18,931 bases of DNA from an uncultured Bacteroides sp. (GTDB lineage: Bacteria; Bacteroidota; Bacteroidia; Bacteroidales; Bacteroidaceae), in assembly GCF_910578895.1 (NCBI RefSeq), contig NZ_CAJTSC010000011.1, positions 28,131 to 47,061 on the forward strand, read 5' to 3'. The notes under the pieces were generated by a model. The model was not told the DNA's origin. It saw only the letters and a program-made list of their open reading frames with translations, and did not search any database. Positions 1-6,780 of the stretch are shown piece after piece (positions within the stretch are counted from its first letter, which is position 1; the number at the start of each line of letters is the position of its first letter). The translations under genes and the position numbers were made by a program.

Positions 1-156
1 GGGAGGAAGCTGAAGAGAAACTTTTTGAAGAAAATTTAAACCGGCTCTTAATCTTTCTTCAAAAAGGAGTGCCCGAAAGAGTATGCCGGCACGGCTTTTC
101 CATTTGCAGGCGGCTTCCCAAGCATCTTGGCACAAATCGGTCATATTGACATTCAT
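1..156 (-). CDS. Start of an unidentified gene, cut by the left window edge
   Basis: An open frame of 52 codons begins with ATG at 156 and runs leftwards off the window with no stop. The sequence GGGAG lies about five bases before the ATG, a good Shine-Dalgarno match, and this decides the start. The peptide begins MNVNMTDLCQDAWEAACKWK and continues with alternating charged and hydrophobic residues that suggest amphipathic helix. There is no signal peptide. It is divergent from clpB across a 104-bp gap. I do not recognise the family, and with only 52 residues a chance open frame cannot be excluded. Confidence 0.45.
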   Translation of the reverse strand, partial: MNVNMTDLCQDAWEAACKWKSRAGILFRALLFEERLRAGLNFLQKVSLQLPP

Positions 157-177
157 ATTTCTCCCGTTAACTGAAAT

Positions 178-210
178 TTTGTCTCATTTCTGCTGCTGGC
201 AAATCTTTTG
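178..210 (+). promoter_or_regulatory. Candidate Bacteroides-type promoter for clpB
   Basis: TTTG at 178-181 followed, after 21 bases, by ATCTTTTG at 203-210 resembles the Bacteroides sigma-ABfr pattern (TTTG, 19-21 bases, TAnnTTTG). The downstream TTTG matches but the TA does not. Transcription would start near 216, giving a leader of about 45 bases to the clpB ATG. I see no CIRCE-type inverted repeat, so heat-shock control by HrcA is not supported here. Confidence 0.35.
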
Positions 211-260
211 CGCCCCTTGCAGTGTTATAAATCCGATAAAAACAGAAAGGAGAACAATAT

Positions 261-2855
261 ATGAATTTTAATAACTTTACTATCAAAGCGCAGGAAGCCG
301 TGCAACAAGCGGTAAACCTGACGCAGGCACGGGGACAACAAGCCATTGAACCCGTACACTTGCTTCAGGCGGTAATGAAAGCGGGCGAAAACATCACCAA
401 CTTCATCTTCCAGAAGCTGGGTATGAACGGGCAGCAAATCGCACTCGTGCTTGACAGGCAAATCGACTCCCTGCCGAAAGTGTCGGGTGGAGAGCCTTAC
501 CTGAGCCGCGAGACGAACGAGGTCTTTCAGAAAGCCATCCAATATTCCAAGGAAATGGGCGACGAGTTCGTCTCGCTGGAACCGATACTGCTGGCTTTGC
601 TGAACACAAGAAGCACCGCCTCCACCATCCTCAAGGATGCCGGAATGACGGAACGGGAACTGCGCGATGCAATCAACGAACTGCGGAAGGGCGAAAAGAT
701 TACCTCACAATCCGGCGAAGACAATTACCAGTCACTGGAAAAGTATGCCATCAACCTGAATGAGGCCGCACGAAGCGGCAAGCTGGACCCCGTAATCGGG
801 CGTGACGAGGAAATCCGCCGGGTGTTGCAGATTTTGAGCCGGCGCACCAAGAACAACCCGATTTTGATAGGCGAACCGGGCACGGGTAAAACCGCGATTG
901 TAGAGGGGCTCGCCCACCGCATACTGCGCGGCGACGTGCCCGAAAACCTGAAGAACAAACAGGTTTATTCGCTGGACATGGGCGCACTGGTGGCAGGAGC
1001 CAAATACAAGGGCGAATTTGAAGAGCGCCTGAAAGCCGTAATCAATGAGGTGAAGAAGTCGGAAGGGGATATTATCCTGTTTATCGATGAAATCCACACA
1101 TTGGTGGGAGCCGGCAAAGGCGAGGGAGCCATGGATGCCGCCAACATACTGAAACCGGCACTGGCACGCGGCGAACTGCGGAGCATCGGTGCCACCACCC
1201 TTGACGAGTATCAGAAATACTTCGAAAAGGACAAGGCGCTGGAACGCCGGTTCCAAATCGTCATGGTGAACGAACCGGACATGCTGAGTACCGTCTCCAT
1301 TCTCCGCGGTTTGAAAGAACGGTACGAGAACCATCACCACGTGCGGATTAAGGATGATGCCATCATCGCCGCCGTAGAGCTGAGCAACCGCTACATCACC
1401 GACCGTTTCTTGCCGGACAAGGCTATCGACCTGATGGACGAGGCTGCCGCCAAACTGCGCATGGAGGTAGACTCCGTGCCGGAGGAACTGGATGAGATTT
1501 CACGCAAAATCAAGCAGTTGGAGATTGAGCGGGAAGCCATCAAGCGCGAAAACGACCGACCCAAATTAGAGCAGATAGGCAAGGAACTTTCCGAACTGAA
1601 AGAGCAGGAGAAGTCGTATAAGGCAAAGTGGCAAAGCGAAAAGACGCTCGTCAACAAAATCCAGCAGAACAAGGTCGAGATAGAGAACCTGAAGTTCGAA
1701 GCCGACAAGGCGGAACGCGAAGGCGATTACGGCAAGGTGGCGGAAATACGTTACGGCAAGTTGCAAGCGCTGAACCGGGAAATTGAGGAGACGCAACAGA
1801 AGTTGCACGAAATGCAGGGCGACAAGGCAATGATTAAAGAGGAAGTCGATGCCGGAGACATTGCCGATGTAGTATCCCGCTGGACGGGCATACCGGTGAG
1901 CAAGATGCTGCAAAGCGAAAAAGACAAGCTGCTGCATCTGGAAGACGAACTGCACCAACGCGTCATAGGCCAGGACGAAGCCATCGAAGCCGTAGCCGAT
2001 GCCGTGCGCCGCAGCCGCGCCGGACTGCAAGACCCGAAACGCCCCATCGGCTCGTTCCTCTTCCTCGGCACTACCGGCGTGGGCAAGACGGAACTTGCCA
2101 AGGCGCTTGCCGAATTCCTGTTCGACGACGAAACGATGATGACACGTATCGACATGAGCGAGTATCAGGAGAAGCACAGCGTCTCCCGCCTGGTAGGAGC
2201 GCCTCCGGGATATGTAGGGTACGACGAAGGCGGACAGCTTACCGAAGCTGTCCGCCGCAAACCCTACTCCGTCGTTCTGTTCGACGAGATAGAGAAAGCA
2301 CACCCAGATGTGTTCAACATCCTGTTGCAAGTATTGGACGACGGACGTCTGACGGACAACAAGGGACGCACAGTAAACTTCAAGAACACCATCATCATCA
2401 TGACTTCCAACATGGGCAGCGGATATATCCAAAGCCAAATGGAGAAACTGAACAGTTCCAACAAAGAAACCATCGTGGAAGAGACCAAGAAGGAAGTGAT
2501 GAACATGTTGAAGAAGACCATCCGTCCGGAATTCCTGAACCGTATCGACGAGACGATTATGTTCCTGCCGCTGACGGAGAAGGAAATCAAACAGATTGTC
2601 GTACTCCAAATCAGAAGCGTACAGAAGATGCTGTCCGGCAACGGCGTGGAACTGGTACTGACCGATGCCGCCATAGATTTCCTTGCCGATGTGGGATATG
2701 ATCCCGAGTTCGGTGCCCGTCCGGTGAAGCGCGCCATCCAGCACTACCTGCTGAACGACCTGTCCAAGAAACTGCTGGCGCAGGAAGTGGACCGTAACAA
2801 ACCGATTACGGTGGATGTCAGCACCACCTTAAACGGACTGGTATTCAGTAACTAA
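261..2855 (+). CDS. clpB: ATP-dependent chaperone ClpB (Hsp100 disaggregase)
   Basis: ClpB is a cytoplasmic hexameric AAA+ machine that threads aggregated proteins through its pore and works with DnaK/DnaJ/GrpE. The 864 residues match the usual length of about 860. In order they show a Clp N-domain (about 1-145); a first AAA+ module with Walker A GEPGTGKT at 204-211 and Walker B D276/E277; the long coiled-coil middle domain characteristic of ClpB (about 400-525); a second AAA+ module with Walker A GTTGVGKT at 603-610 and Walker B D675/E676; and the C-terminal small domain. Both substrate-gripping pore-loop tyrosine motifs (KYKGEFEER and GYVGY) are present. The start has an AGAAAGGAGA stretch about ten bases upstream. 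GC is high and typical of a housekeeping gene, in sharp contrast to the AT-rich DNA just downstream. It appears intact and is transcribed towards the accessory array. Confidence 0.98.
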   Translation: MNFNNFTIKAQEAVQQAVNLTQARGQQAIEPVHLLQAVMKAGENITNFIFQKLGMNGQQIALVLDRQIDSLPKVSGGEPYLSRETNEVFQKAIQYSKEMGDEFVSLEPILLALLNTRSTASTILKDAGMTERELRDAINELRKGEKITSQSGEDNYQSLEKYAINLNEAARSGKLDPVIGRDEEIRRVLQILSRRTKNNPILIGEPGTGKTAIVEGLAHRILRGDVPENLKNKQVYSLDMGALVAGAKYKGEFEERLKAVINEVKKSEGDIILFIDEIHTLVGAGKGEGAMDAANILKPALARGELRSIGATTLDEYQKYFEKDKALERRFQIVMVNEPDMLSTVSILRGLKERYENHHHVRIKDDAIIAAVELSNRYITDRFLPDKAIDLMDEAAAKLRMEVDSVPEELDEISRKIKQLEIEREAIKRENDRPKLEQIGKELSELKEQEKSYKAKWQSEKTLVNKIQQNKVEIENLKFEADKAEREGDYGKVAEIRYGKLQALNREIEETQQKLHEMQGDKAMIKEEVDAGDIADVVSRWTGIPVSKMLQSEKDKLLHLEDELHQRVIGQDEAIEAVADAVRRSRAGLQDPKRPIGSFLFLGTTGVGKTELAKALAEFLFDDETMMTRIDMSEYQEKHSVSRLVGAPPGYVGYDEGGQLTEAVRRKPYSVVLFDEIEKAHPDVFNILLQVLDDGRLTDNKGRTVNFKNTIIIMTSNMGSGYIQSQMEKLNSSNKETIVEETKKEVMNMLKKTIRPEFLNRIDETIMFLPLTEKEIKQIVVLQIRSVQKMLSGNGVELVLTDAAIDFLADVGYDPEFGARPVKRAIQHYLLNDLSKKLLAQEVDRNKPITVDVSTTLNGLVFSN

Positions 2856-2904
2856 ACAGAGAAAAACAGCACATAGGAGACAAGTGCTTGAGGAGCCGCC
2901 CGAA

Positions 2905-3009
2905 GGAAGTTAACATCGCAGTTGCAGGAAGTTAACTAAGTATGCGATACGAAGTTAACTAAGTAAGATGTGAATAGTTAATATCGTGCAGCGTAGAATG
3001 TTAACTTCC
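2905..3009. repeat. Cluster of GGAAGTTAAC repeats in the clpB 3' region
   Basis: The 315-base gap after clpB has no convincing gene. It contains GGAAGTTAAC at 2905-2914 and 2927-2936, GAAGTTAAC at 2951-2959, a decayed copy (ATAGTTAAT) at 2974-2982, and an inverted copy GTTAACTTCC at 3000-3009 followed directly by TTTT. Copies two and three also share the extension TAAGTA. The last, inverted copy can pair with any upstream copy in the clpB transcript and precedes a T-run, so this may be part of the clpB terminator, though the loop would be long. GTTAAC is itself palindromic. Confidence 0.6.
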
Positions 3010-3054
3010 TTTTATATTATCCCATAAGAGACTTATCCCGAACTCATGTTATTC

Positions 3055-3520
3055 AAGGAAACGTTGGCAGAATTAGTTTAGCATATACTTAACTCTGCCA
3101 ACGTATAACATAAATACTTTACTACAATATATATAACATTTGATACTACTATATCAATTTAAATACACTATCAGAGTTTCATATTAGTAGGCAAATAAGT
3201 AGTAACTTTACCTGTTGTTGTAAATCCCTGAGTAAGATTCTTTACAACCAATTTAGTAGCCGTCAGTTCTAATATCTCAGTTATAAAGACATAACCGGCA
3301 CCTTTTCTTATGATATAGCGTCCTGTACTGTTTTTACCGACTTTATTACTATCAAACACGGTATCCGGAGAGGAACTTAAATAATAACTATAACTAAAAA
3401 TACGAAGTTCACCATCAATTTTCATTTCAGTGACAAACTCAGTCTTAGTATATCTGATATATCCGCAATCTCCTTCATAGAAAAAGTCTTGGGGTTCCCA
3501 ATGCGTACTCATCAATAACT
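3055..3520. repeat. Recent segmental duplication, copy 1 (copy 2 near 4189-4654)
   Basis: This stretch and the one shifted by 1134 bases are almost identical at nucleotide level, including non-coding DNA. Both hold the stem-loop, the AT-rich spacer up to the A-type stop codon, and most of the A-type gene coding for the mature protein. Similarity fades upstream of the stem-loop and over the signal-peptide codons of A1 and A2. Identity of the non-coding part points to a recent duplication or gene conversion rather than selection on protein alone. Confidence 0.8.
3061..3104 (-). other. Repeated stem-loop, copy 1 (after A1, before the convergent clpB end)
   Basis: An 11-bp perfect inverted repeat ACGTTGGCAGA (3061-3071) / TCTGCCAACGT (3094-3104) extends to about 15 bp with a G-U pair in minus-strand RNA. 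It lies 66 bases beyond the A1 stop codon, between convergent clpB and the array, so it could terminate the array transcript. The minus-strand tail is TTCCTTGAAT, only weakly U-rich, so it is not a textbook terminator. Confidence 0.7.
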
Positions 3521-3596
3521 CTTGAGTGATTTTCTGTCCTTGTACAGTTGCAAAGGCAAAAAAACAGTAAAGAATACATAAGACGGTTGTTTTCAT
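3171..3596 (-). CDS. A-type small exported protein, copy A1 (lipocalin-like candidate)
   Basis: A 141-residue protein with an N-terminal signal peptide ending near TVQG|Q, so it should be exported and probably begins with pyroglutamate. I use the ATG at 3596; the longer open frame upstream only has a TTG. After the signal comes QELLMSTHW, then many alternating beta-strand-like segments, a YYLSSSPDTVFDSNKVGK core and a G-x-Y-I-I-R-K strand. The pattern of a Trp soon after a short helix, then about eight strands, suggests a small lipocalin-like (calycin) barrel; this is judged by eye. It aligns with A2 and A3 closely and, more distantly, with the B-type proteins (shared LMS-x-x-W, YYLS, FD-x-SKVGK). 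It is the last gene of the array, flanked by stem-loops on both sides. Function is unknown; an inhibitor or immunity-like role for the upstream peptidase lipoprotein is a guess from context. Confidence 0.8.
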   Translation of the reverse strand: MKTTVLCILYCFFAFATVQGQKITQELLMSTHWEPQDFFYEGDCGYIRYTKTEFVTEMKIDGELRIFSYSYYLSSSPDTVFDSNKVGKNSTGRYIIRKGAGYVFITEILELTATKLVVKNLTQGFTTTGKVTTYLPTNMKL

Positions 3597-3634
3597 ATTC
3601 AATGATTTTATATCCACAGTTCTCAATTCAAGAA

Positions 3635-3678
3635 ACGCTGGCAGAGTTAATCTATAATATATTTAACCCTGCCAACGT
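3635..3678 (-). other. Repeated stem-loop, copy 2 (between B1 and A1)
   Basis: The arms are ACGCTGGCAGAGTTAA (3635-3650) and TTAACCCTGCCAACGT (3663-3678). As DNA they have two mismatches, but in minus-strand RNA both become G-U pairs, giving an unbroken 16-bp stem with a 12-base loop. In plus-strand RNA they would be C-A and A-C clashes. The element begins 10 bases after the B1 stop codon and precedes the A1 start by about 40 bases. It may process, stabilise or attenuate the operon mRNA. Confidence 0.8.
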
Positions 3679-3688
3679 GTAAGATAAG

Positions 3689-4105
3689 TTACTCAACAGC
3701 AGTATAGATTAAAATCCTCTTTTTGCTATTTTCAAACCGAATTTGACTATCATTAATCTCTAAAATTCTTTCACATGATAAATCAGGTTTGGATCCGGGA
3801 GATTTCATGATTAGATAAACACCATTCTCACTTTTACCGACTTTACTATTATCAAAAGATTCATCCTTAGTATCACTTAAATAATAAGGAAGTCTACCAT
3901 TGAAATTATCATAGCCGTAGGCACCTACGAAATAAAACTCCACACTATCCCGAGTATAAACAAACCTAAGACCTACTTCTAAGTTCTCTCCTCCATGCCA
4001 AGTTTTGGACATCAATATCTGTTGCACAGTTTTATCTGCCGGTACTTGTGAATATGACAGAACAAACATCGTTAAAACATTAAATAATACTACAAATCTT
4101 TTCAT
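3689..4105 (-). CDS. B-type small exported protein, copy B1
   Basis: A 138-residue protein with a signal peptide cut near LSYS|Q. The mature part contains VQQILMSKTW, RFVYTRDSVEFYFVGAYGYD, LPYYLSDTKDESFDNSKVGK and ends in a strand ILIYTAVE. It is about four-fifths identical to B3 by eye and close to B2. The shared LMS-x-x-W start, YYLSD and FD-x-SKVGK blocks relate it to the A-type proteins, so A and B look like two branches of one barrel-like family. It sits between stem-loop copies 3 (upstream) and 2 (downstream). It has no cysteine in the signal region that would suggest a lipoprotein and no visible catalytic motif, which fits a binding or inhibitory role better than an enzyme. Function unknown. 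Confidence 0.8.
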   Translation of the reverse strand: MKRFVVLFNVLTMFVLSYSQVPADKTVQQILMSKTWHGGENLEVGLRFVYTRDSVEFYFVGAYGYDNFNGRLPYYLSDTKDESFDNSKVGKSENGVYLIMKSPGSKPDLSCERILEINDSQIRFENSKKRILIYTAVE

Positions 4106-4194
4106 AATAATATTTACGAGTTTACCTATAACACACTACTACAACTATATTTCATACTCACCGATTTAAGGTTCGACTCTTTCTATCCAAGGAA

Positions 4195-4238
4195 ACATTG
4201 GCAGAATTAATTTAGCATATACTTAACTCTGCCAACGT
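4195..4238 (-). other. Repeated stem-loop, copy 3 (between A2 and B1)
   Basis: The arms are ACATTGGCAGAATTAA (4195-4210) and TTAACTCTGCCAACGT (4223-4238). In minus-strand RNA they form a continuous 16-bp stem with two G-U pairs and a 12-base loop; in plus-strand RNA the same positions would clash. It lies 66 bases after the A2 stop, in the same position as copy 1 relative to A1, and is part of the recent duplication. Confidence 0.8.
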
Positions 4239-4304
4239 ATAACATAAATACTTTACTACAATATATACAACATTTGATACTACTATATCAATTCAAGCCC
4301 ACTA

Positions 4305-4730
4305 TCAGAGTTTCATATTAGTAGGCAAATAAGTAGTAACTTTACCTGTTGTTGTAAATCCCTGAGTAAGATTCTTTACAACCAATTTAGTAGCCGTCAG
4401 CTCCAAAATCTCGGATATAAAGACATAACCGACACCTTTTCTTATGATATAGCGTCCTCTACTATTTTTACCGACTTTATTACTATCAAAAACGGTATCC
4501 GGAGAGGAACTTAAATAATAACTATAACTAAAAACACGAAGCTCACCATCAATTTTCATTTCAGTGACAAACTCGGTCTTAGTATATCTGACATATCCGC
4601 AATCTACTTCATAGAAAAAGTCTTGGGGTTCCCAATGCGTACTCATCAATAGTTCTTGGGTACTTTTTTCTCCTTGTGCTGTTACAAATATAAGGAAACG
4701 GCAAAAAATATATAAAATAACAACTTTCAT
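4305..4730 (-). CDS. A-type small exported protein, copy A2
   Basis: A 141-residue exported protein nearly identical to A1 over its mature part, with a different signal peptide (ending near FVTAQG). I take the ATG at 4730; the longer frame upstream would start with TTG and overlap the preceding gene. Conserved blocks are QELLMSTHWEPQ, GYVRYTKTEF, YYLSSSPDTVFDSNKVGK and VVKNLTQGFTTTGKV. The difference in signal region against near-identity in the mature part, and in the DNA after the stop, suggests gene conversion or duplication of only the 3' portion. It follows the exported protein at 4753-5295 by 22 bases. Function unknown; see A1 for the fold argument. Confidence 0.8.
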   Translation of the reverse strand: MKVVILYIFCRFLIFVTAQGEKSTQELLMSTHWEPQDFFYEVDCGYVRYTKTEFVTEMKIDGELRVFSYSYYLSSSPDTVFDSNKVGKNSRGRYIIRKGVGYVFISEILELTATKLVVKNLTQGFTTTGKVTTYLPTNMKL

Positions 4731-4752
4731 ACAATGTAACCTTACCACATTC

Positions 4753-5295
4753 TTATTTAGGTTCCTGTAACCAGCCAAGTACAATATAGTTACGCTTTTT
4801 ACCCTCGTCAGTAATAGTGAACCAAATATTCTTTTTTAATTCAATCTCTATTTCACGATAAACAGACAGTGGGATTGTTGCGTATGGCTTAATCGAGAGA
4901 AACTGAAATTCCACATCTACGACTTTTCCAGTATCAGGATCTATATACATCGTTATTATAAACTTATTTCCTTTTACCCGTCGCTTTTCTGTCAAAGAAA
5001 AAGCATTATTCACTATAAAATAACACTTAGACTTTGTCCAGGAGTCTGCTTCAAATTGTTTCCGCCTATTCTGTTCAATACTTATACTTTCACCCGTATA
5101 TCGATTCACTTGTTCTATCTTTGTAAATTTATTACTTTTATTATAGAGTGTCACAAACTTGGCACCCTCCTGCACATCACATTGATAAGTATACCCATCT
5201 TCATAAAAGGTCTTATCATTTGCGTAATAATTTGTTTGAGCTACAGCAGTTAATACGAAGCAACTACAAATTAAGTATAAAATAATCAATTTCAT
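4753..5295 (-). CDS. Small exported protein, possibly of the DUF5043 type, inserted in the array
   Basis: A 180-residue protein with a signal peptide cut near LTAVA|Q. The ATG at 5295 is used; a TTG three codons earlier is less likely. The mature part begins TNYYANDKTFYEDGYTYQCD, then beta-rich segments (KFVTLYNKSNKFTKIEQVNR) and a C-terminal region with helical character (SVYREIEIELKKNIWF). From memory the start resembles Bacteroides DUF5043 proteins, but I am not certain. It begins 2 bases after the stop of the HExxH-like fragment gene (5298-5705), a spacing that suggests translational coupling, and it is unlike A and B. Together the pair looks like a cassette inserted into the [B–stem-loop–A] array; in polymorphic toxin loci the gene directly after a toxin C-terminus is usually its immunity partner. 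AT content is high (about 70%). Confidence 0.75.
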   Translation of the reverse strand: MKLIILYLICSCFVLTAVAQTNYYANDKTFYEDGYTYQCDVQEGAKFVTLYNKSNKFTKIEQVNRYTGESISIEQNRRKQFEADSWTKSKCYFIVNNAFSLTEKRRVKGNKFIITMYIDPDTGKVVDVEFQFLSIKPYATIPLSVYREIEIELKKNIWFTITDEGKKRNYIVLGWLQEPK

Positions 5296-5297
5296 AT

Positions 5298-5705
5298 TCA
5301 ACAATCTTTGGTTAAATTCTGCAAGTTAAAAAAATTATCTAAGCCAACTCGAGTTTCATTATACAAATAATTCTTATAAGGAGCTAAACTACGGAAAGCG
5401 CCAATAAGTTTATTCTCTATATAATCTTCAAGAAAAACACTATCTATACCATCTTTCATAAAACCTGTATCGTCAATATAAATTTGTAATCCAGCAGTTC
5501 CTATCAAACGTTTATCCGTTCTATATCCCTCTTCCCACTGACTTTCACTATATTCAGGCAGCGACTGTAAATATATATACTGTGCATAATGAGCCTCTAT
5601 ATCCAAATTCAATAAAGAATTAACATAAGAAGAGGGAGTTTCTTGATATGCTTGATAAGCATACCACATTTCATGAAAAAGGAGATTACTTTCCATATCA
5701 TCCAT
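5298..5705 (-). pseudogene. Orphan C-terminal fragment with a degenerate HExxH (zinc peptidase-like) motif
   Basis: A 135-codon frame, ATG at 5705, without signal peptide. Near its start is LLFHEMWYAYQ: in zinc peptidase-like domains this block normally reads HExxHAYQ, and here the second histidine is tyrosine (H11, E12, Y15). E37 in LDIEAHYAQY could be the third ligand of a gluzincin-type site. Homology-like sequence continues a few codons upstream of the ATG in frame (FDGSTAGISIG) until a TGA, immediately beside the half stem-loop at 5741-5755. This indicates that the 5' part of a larger gene was lost when this piece joined the array. It is likely a non-catalytic remnant or orphan toxin-like C-terminus; expression is possible because the frame is intact and a partner gene follows. 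Confidence 0.6.
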
Positions 5706-5740
5706 TCCTATAGAAATACCAGCTGTACTACCATCAAATC

Positions 5741-5755
5741 AATTCTGCCAACGTA
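5741..5755 (-). other. Half stem-loop, broken copy of the repeated element after B2
   Basis: AATTCTGCCAACGTA is the B-proximal arm of the repeated stem-loop, 10 bases from the B2 stop codon as in B1. The partner arm is absent: the sequence changes abruptly to the HExxH-like fragment. This is a recombination scar that places the insertion or deletion boundary inside the loop of the element. Confidence 0.7.
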
Positions 5756-5764
5756 TAGAATAAA

Positions 5765-6202
5765 CTACTTAACAGCAGTATAGATTAAGATTTTTCTTTC
5801 ATTCCTATTATCAATCCCTTCAAACTTTATATGCTTATCATCAATCTCTAAGATCTTCAGCCAATGTGCTTTAGGCTTGTCACGTGTAGGAGCAGAAGAT
5901 TTTTCTATTAAGTAAAGTCCATTTTCATCTTTATCAACCTTACTATAATCGAAAAAGCTATCTTTAGTATCACTTAAATAATAGGGGATTTTTCCTTTAA
6001 AATTATCATAACCGTATGCACCCACAACATAAAATTCCATACTGTCATGAGTGAAAACAAACCTCATACCGACTTTGGGAGTGTCACCAAAATGCCAAGT
6101 CTTAGACATCAATATCTGTTGCACTGTTTTATCTGCTGGCACTTGTGAATATGACAGAACAAACATTATCATAATACCAATCAATAATACTTTTCTCTTC
6201 AT
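5765..6202 (-). CDS. B-type small exported protein, copy B2
   Basis: A 145-residue exported protein with signal peptide MKRKVLLIGIMIMFVLSYS followed by Q. It shares VPADKTVQQILMSKTW, GAYGYDNFKG, PYYLSDTKDSFFDYSKV and the terminal ILIYTAVK with B1 and B3, but is more diverged and has a seven-residue insertion in the loop around SAPTRDKPKAHW. The most variable stretch is thus one loop between conserved strands, as would be expected of a partner-specific surface. A TAAATTTG sequence 12 bases before the ATG matches a promoter -7 box, but is too close to the start to be convincing. It follows the broken A3 gene by 56 bases. Confidence 0.8.
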   Translation of the reverse strand: MKRKVLLIGIMIMFVLSYSQVPADKTVQQILMSKTWHFGDTPKVGMRFVFTHDSMEFYVVGAYGYDNFKGKIPYYLSDTKDSFFDYSKVDKDENGLYLIEKSSAPTRDKPKAHWLKILEIDDKHIKFEGIDNRNERKILIYTAVK

Positions 6203-6258
6203 AATGATATTTACAAATTTACTTCCAAAACACGATTATATCAACTTACGCCCCATTC

Positions 6259-6688
6259 TCAAAATTTCATATCTGTGGACAAATAGACCGTCACTTTACC
6301 AGTCGTCGTAAATCCCTGAGTAAGATTCTTTACAACCAATTTAGTAGCCGTCAGTTCTAATATCTCGGATATAAAGACATAACCGTAACCTTTTCTTATG
6401 ATATAGCGTCCTATAGTACATTTACCAATCTTACTGCTGTCAAATACGGTGTCGGGAAAAGGACTTAGATAATAATCACTATATACACTATCAGTTTTAT
6501 TATCTATTTTCTCTACATATATATCTCGTGTCTTGGTATACCTGACATATCCGCAATCTCCTTCATAGAAACAATCTTGGGGTTCCCAATACGTACTCAT
6601 CAATAACGAACTCTTGAGTCGTTTTCTGCCCTTGTACAGTTGTAAAGGCAAAGAAACAGCAAAGGATGCCCAGGACGGTTGTCTTCAT
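6259..6688 (-). pseudogene. A-type protein copy A3, broken by a 4-bp frameshift
   Basis: The gene should start at the ATG at 6688 with a signal peptide (MKTTVLGILCCFFAF, ending TVQGQ) matching A1. After codon 26 (...KTTQE) the frame shifts: the plus strand reads CAATAACGAACTCTTG where A1 reads CAATAACTCTTG, an extra CGAA at 6607-6610. The signal-peptide frame then ends 15 codons later, while the mature domain (LLMSTYWEPQ, DTVFDSSKIGK, FTTTGKV) stays open in the shifted frame to the stop at 6259. Without the four bases the two parts join exactly. The mature region lacks other stops, so the mutation seems recent. It may be inactive, or a switchable copy if the short GTT/CGTT repetition slips, although no long simple repeat supports phase variation. 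Confidence 0.85.
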
Positions 6689-6726
6689 ATTCTATGATTT
6701 ATAACTTACAATTCTCTGTCCAAGAA

Positions 6727-6770
6727 ATGCTGACAGGATTAAACTATAGCATATTTAACCCTGCCAACGG
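6727..6770 (-). other. Repeated stem-loop, copy 4 (between B3 and A3)
   Basis: The arms are ATGCTGACAGGATTAA (6727-6742) and TTAACCCTGCCAACGG (6755-6770). In minus-strand RNA the inner 14 pairs form with three G-U pairs; only the two outermost positions fail. It starts 10 bases after the B3 stop codon, as copy 2 does after B1. This is the most diverged full copy, yet pairing in the minus-strand RNA is kept. Confidence 0.75.
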
Positions 6771-6780
6771 ACTGAGTCTA

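Noticed and set aside
157..260. CIRCE/HrcA operator before clpB
   Set aside because: No TTAGCACTC-type inverted repeat is present in the gap.
1566..2744. A 392-codon open frame antisense to clpB, with others at 732-1340
   Set aside because: It lies fully inside the unmistakable clpB gene. Long antisense frames are common opposite GC-rich coding sequence, and the translation has no recognisable domain.
6214..6221. TAAATTTG on the minus strand before B2, a perfect -7 box
   Set aside because: It is only 12 bases from the ATG, the -33 match is imperfect, and the equivalent site before B1 is not conserved.
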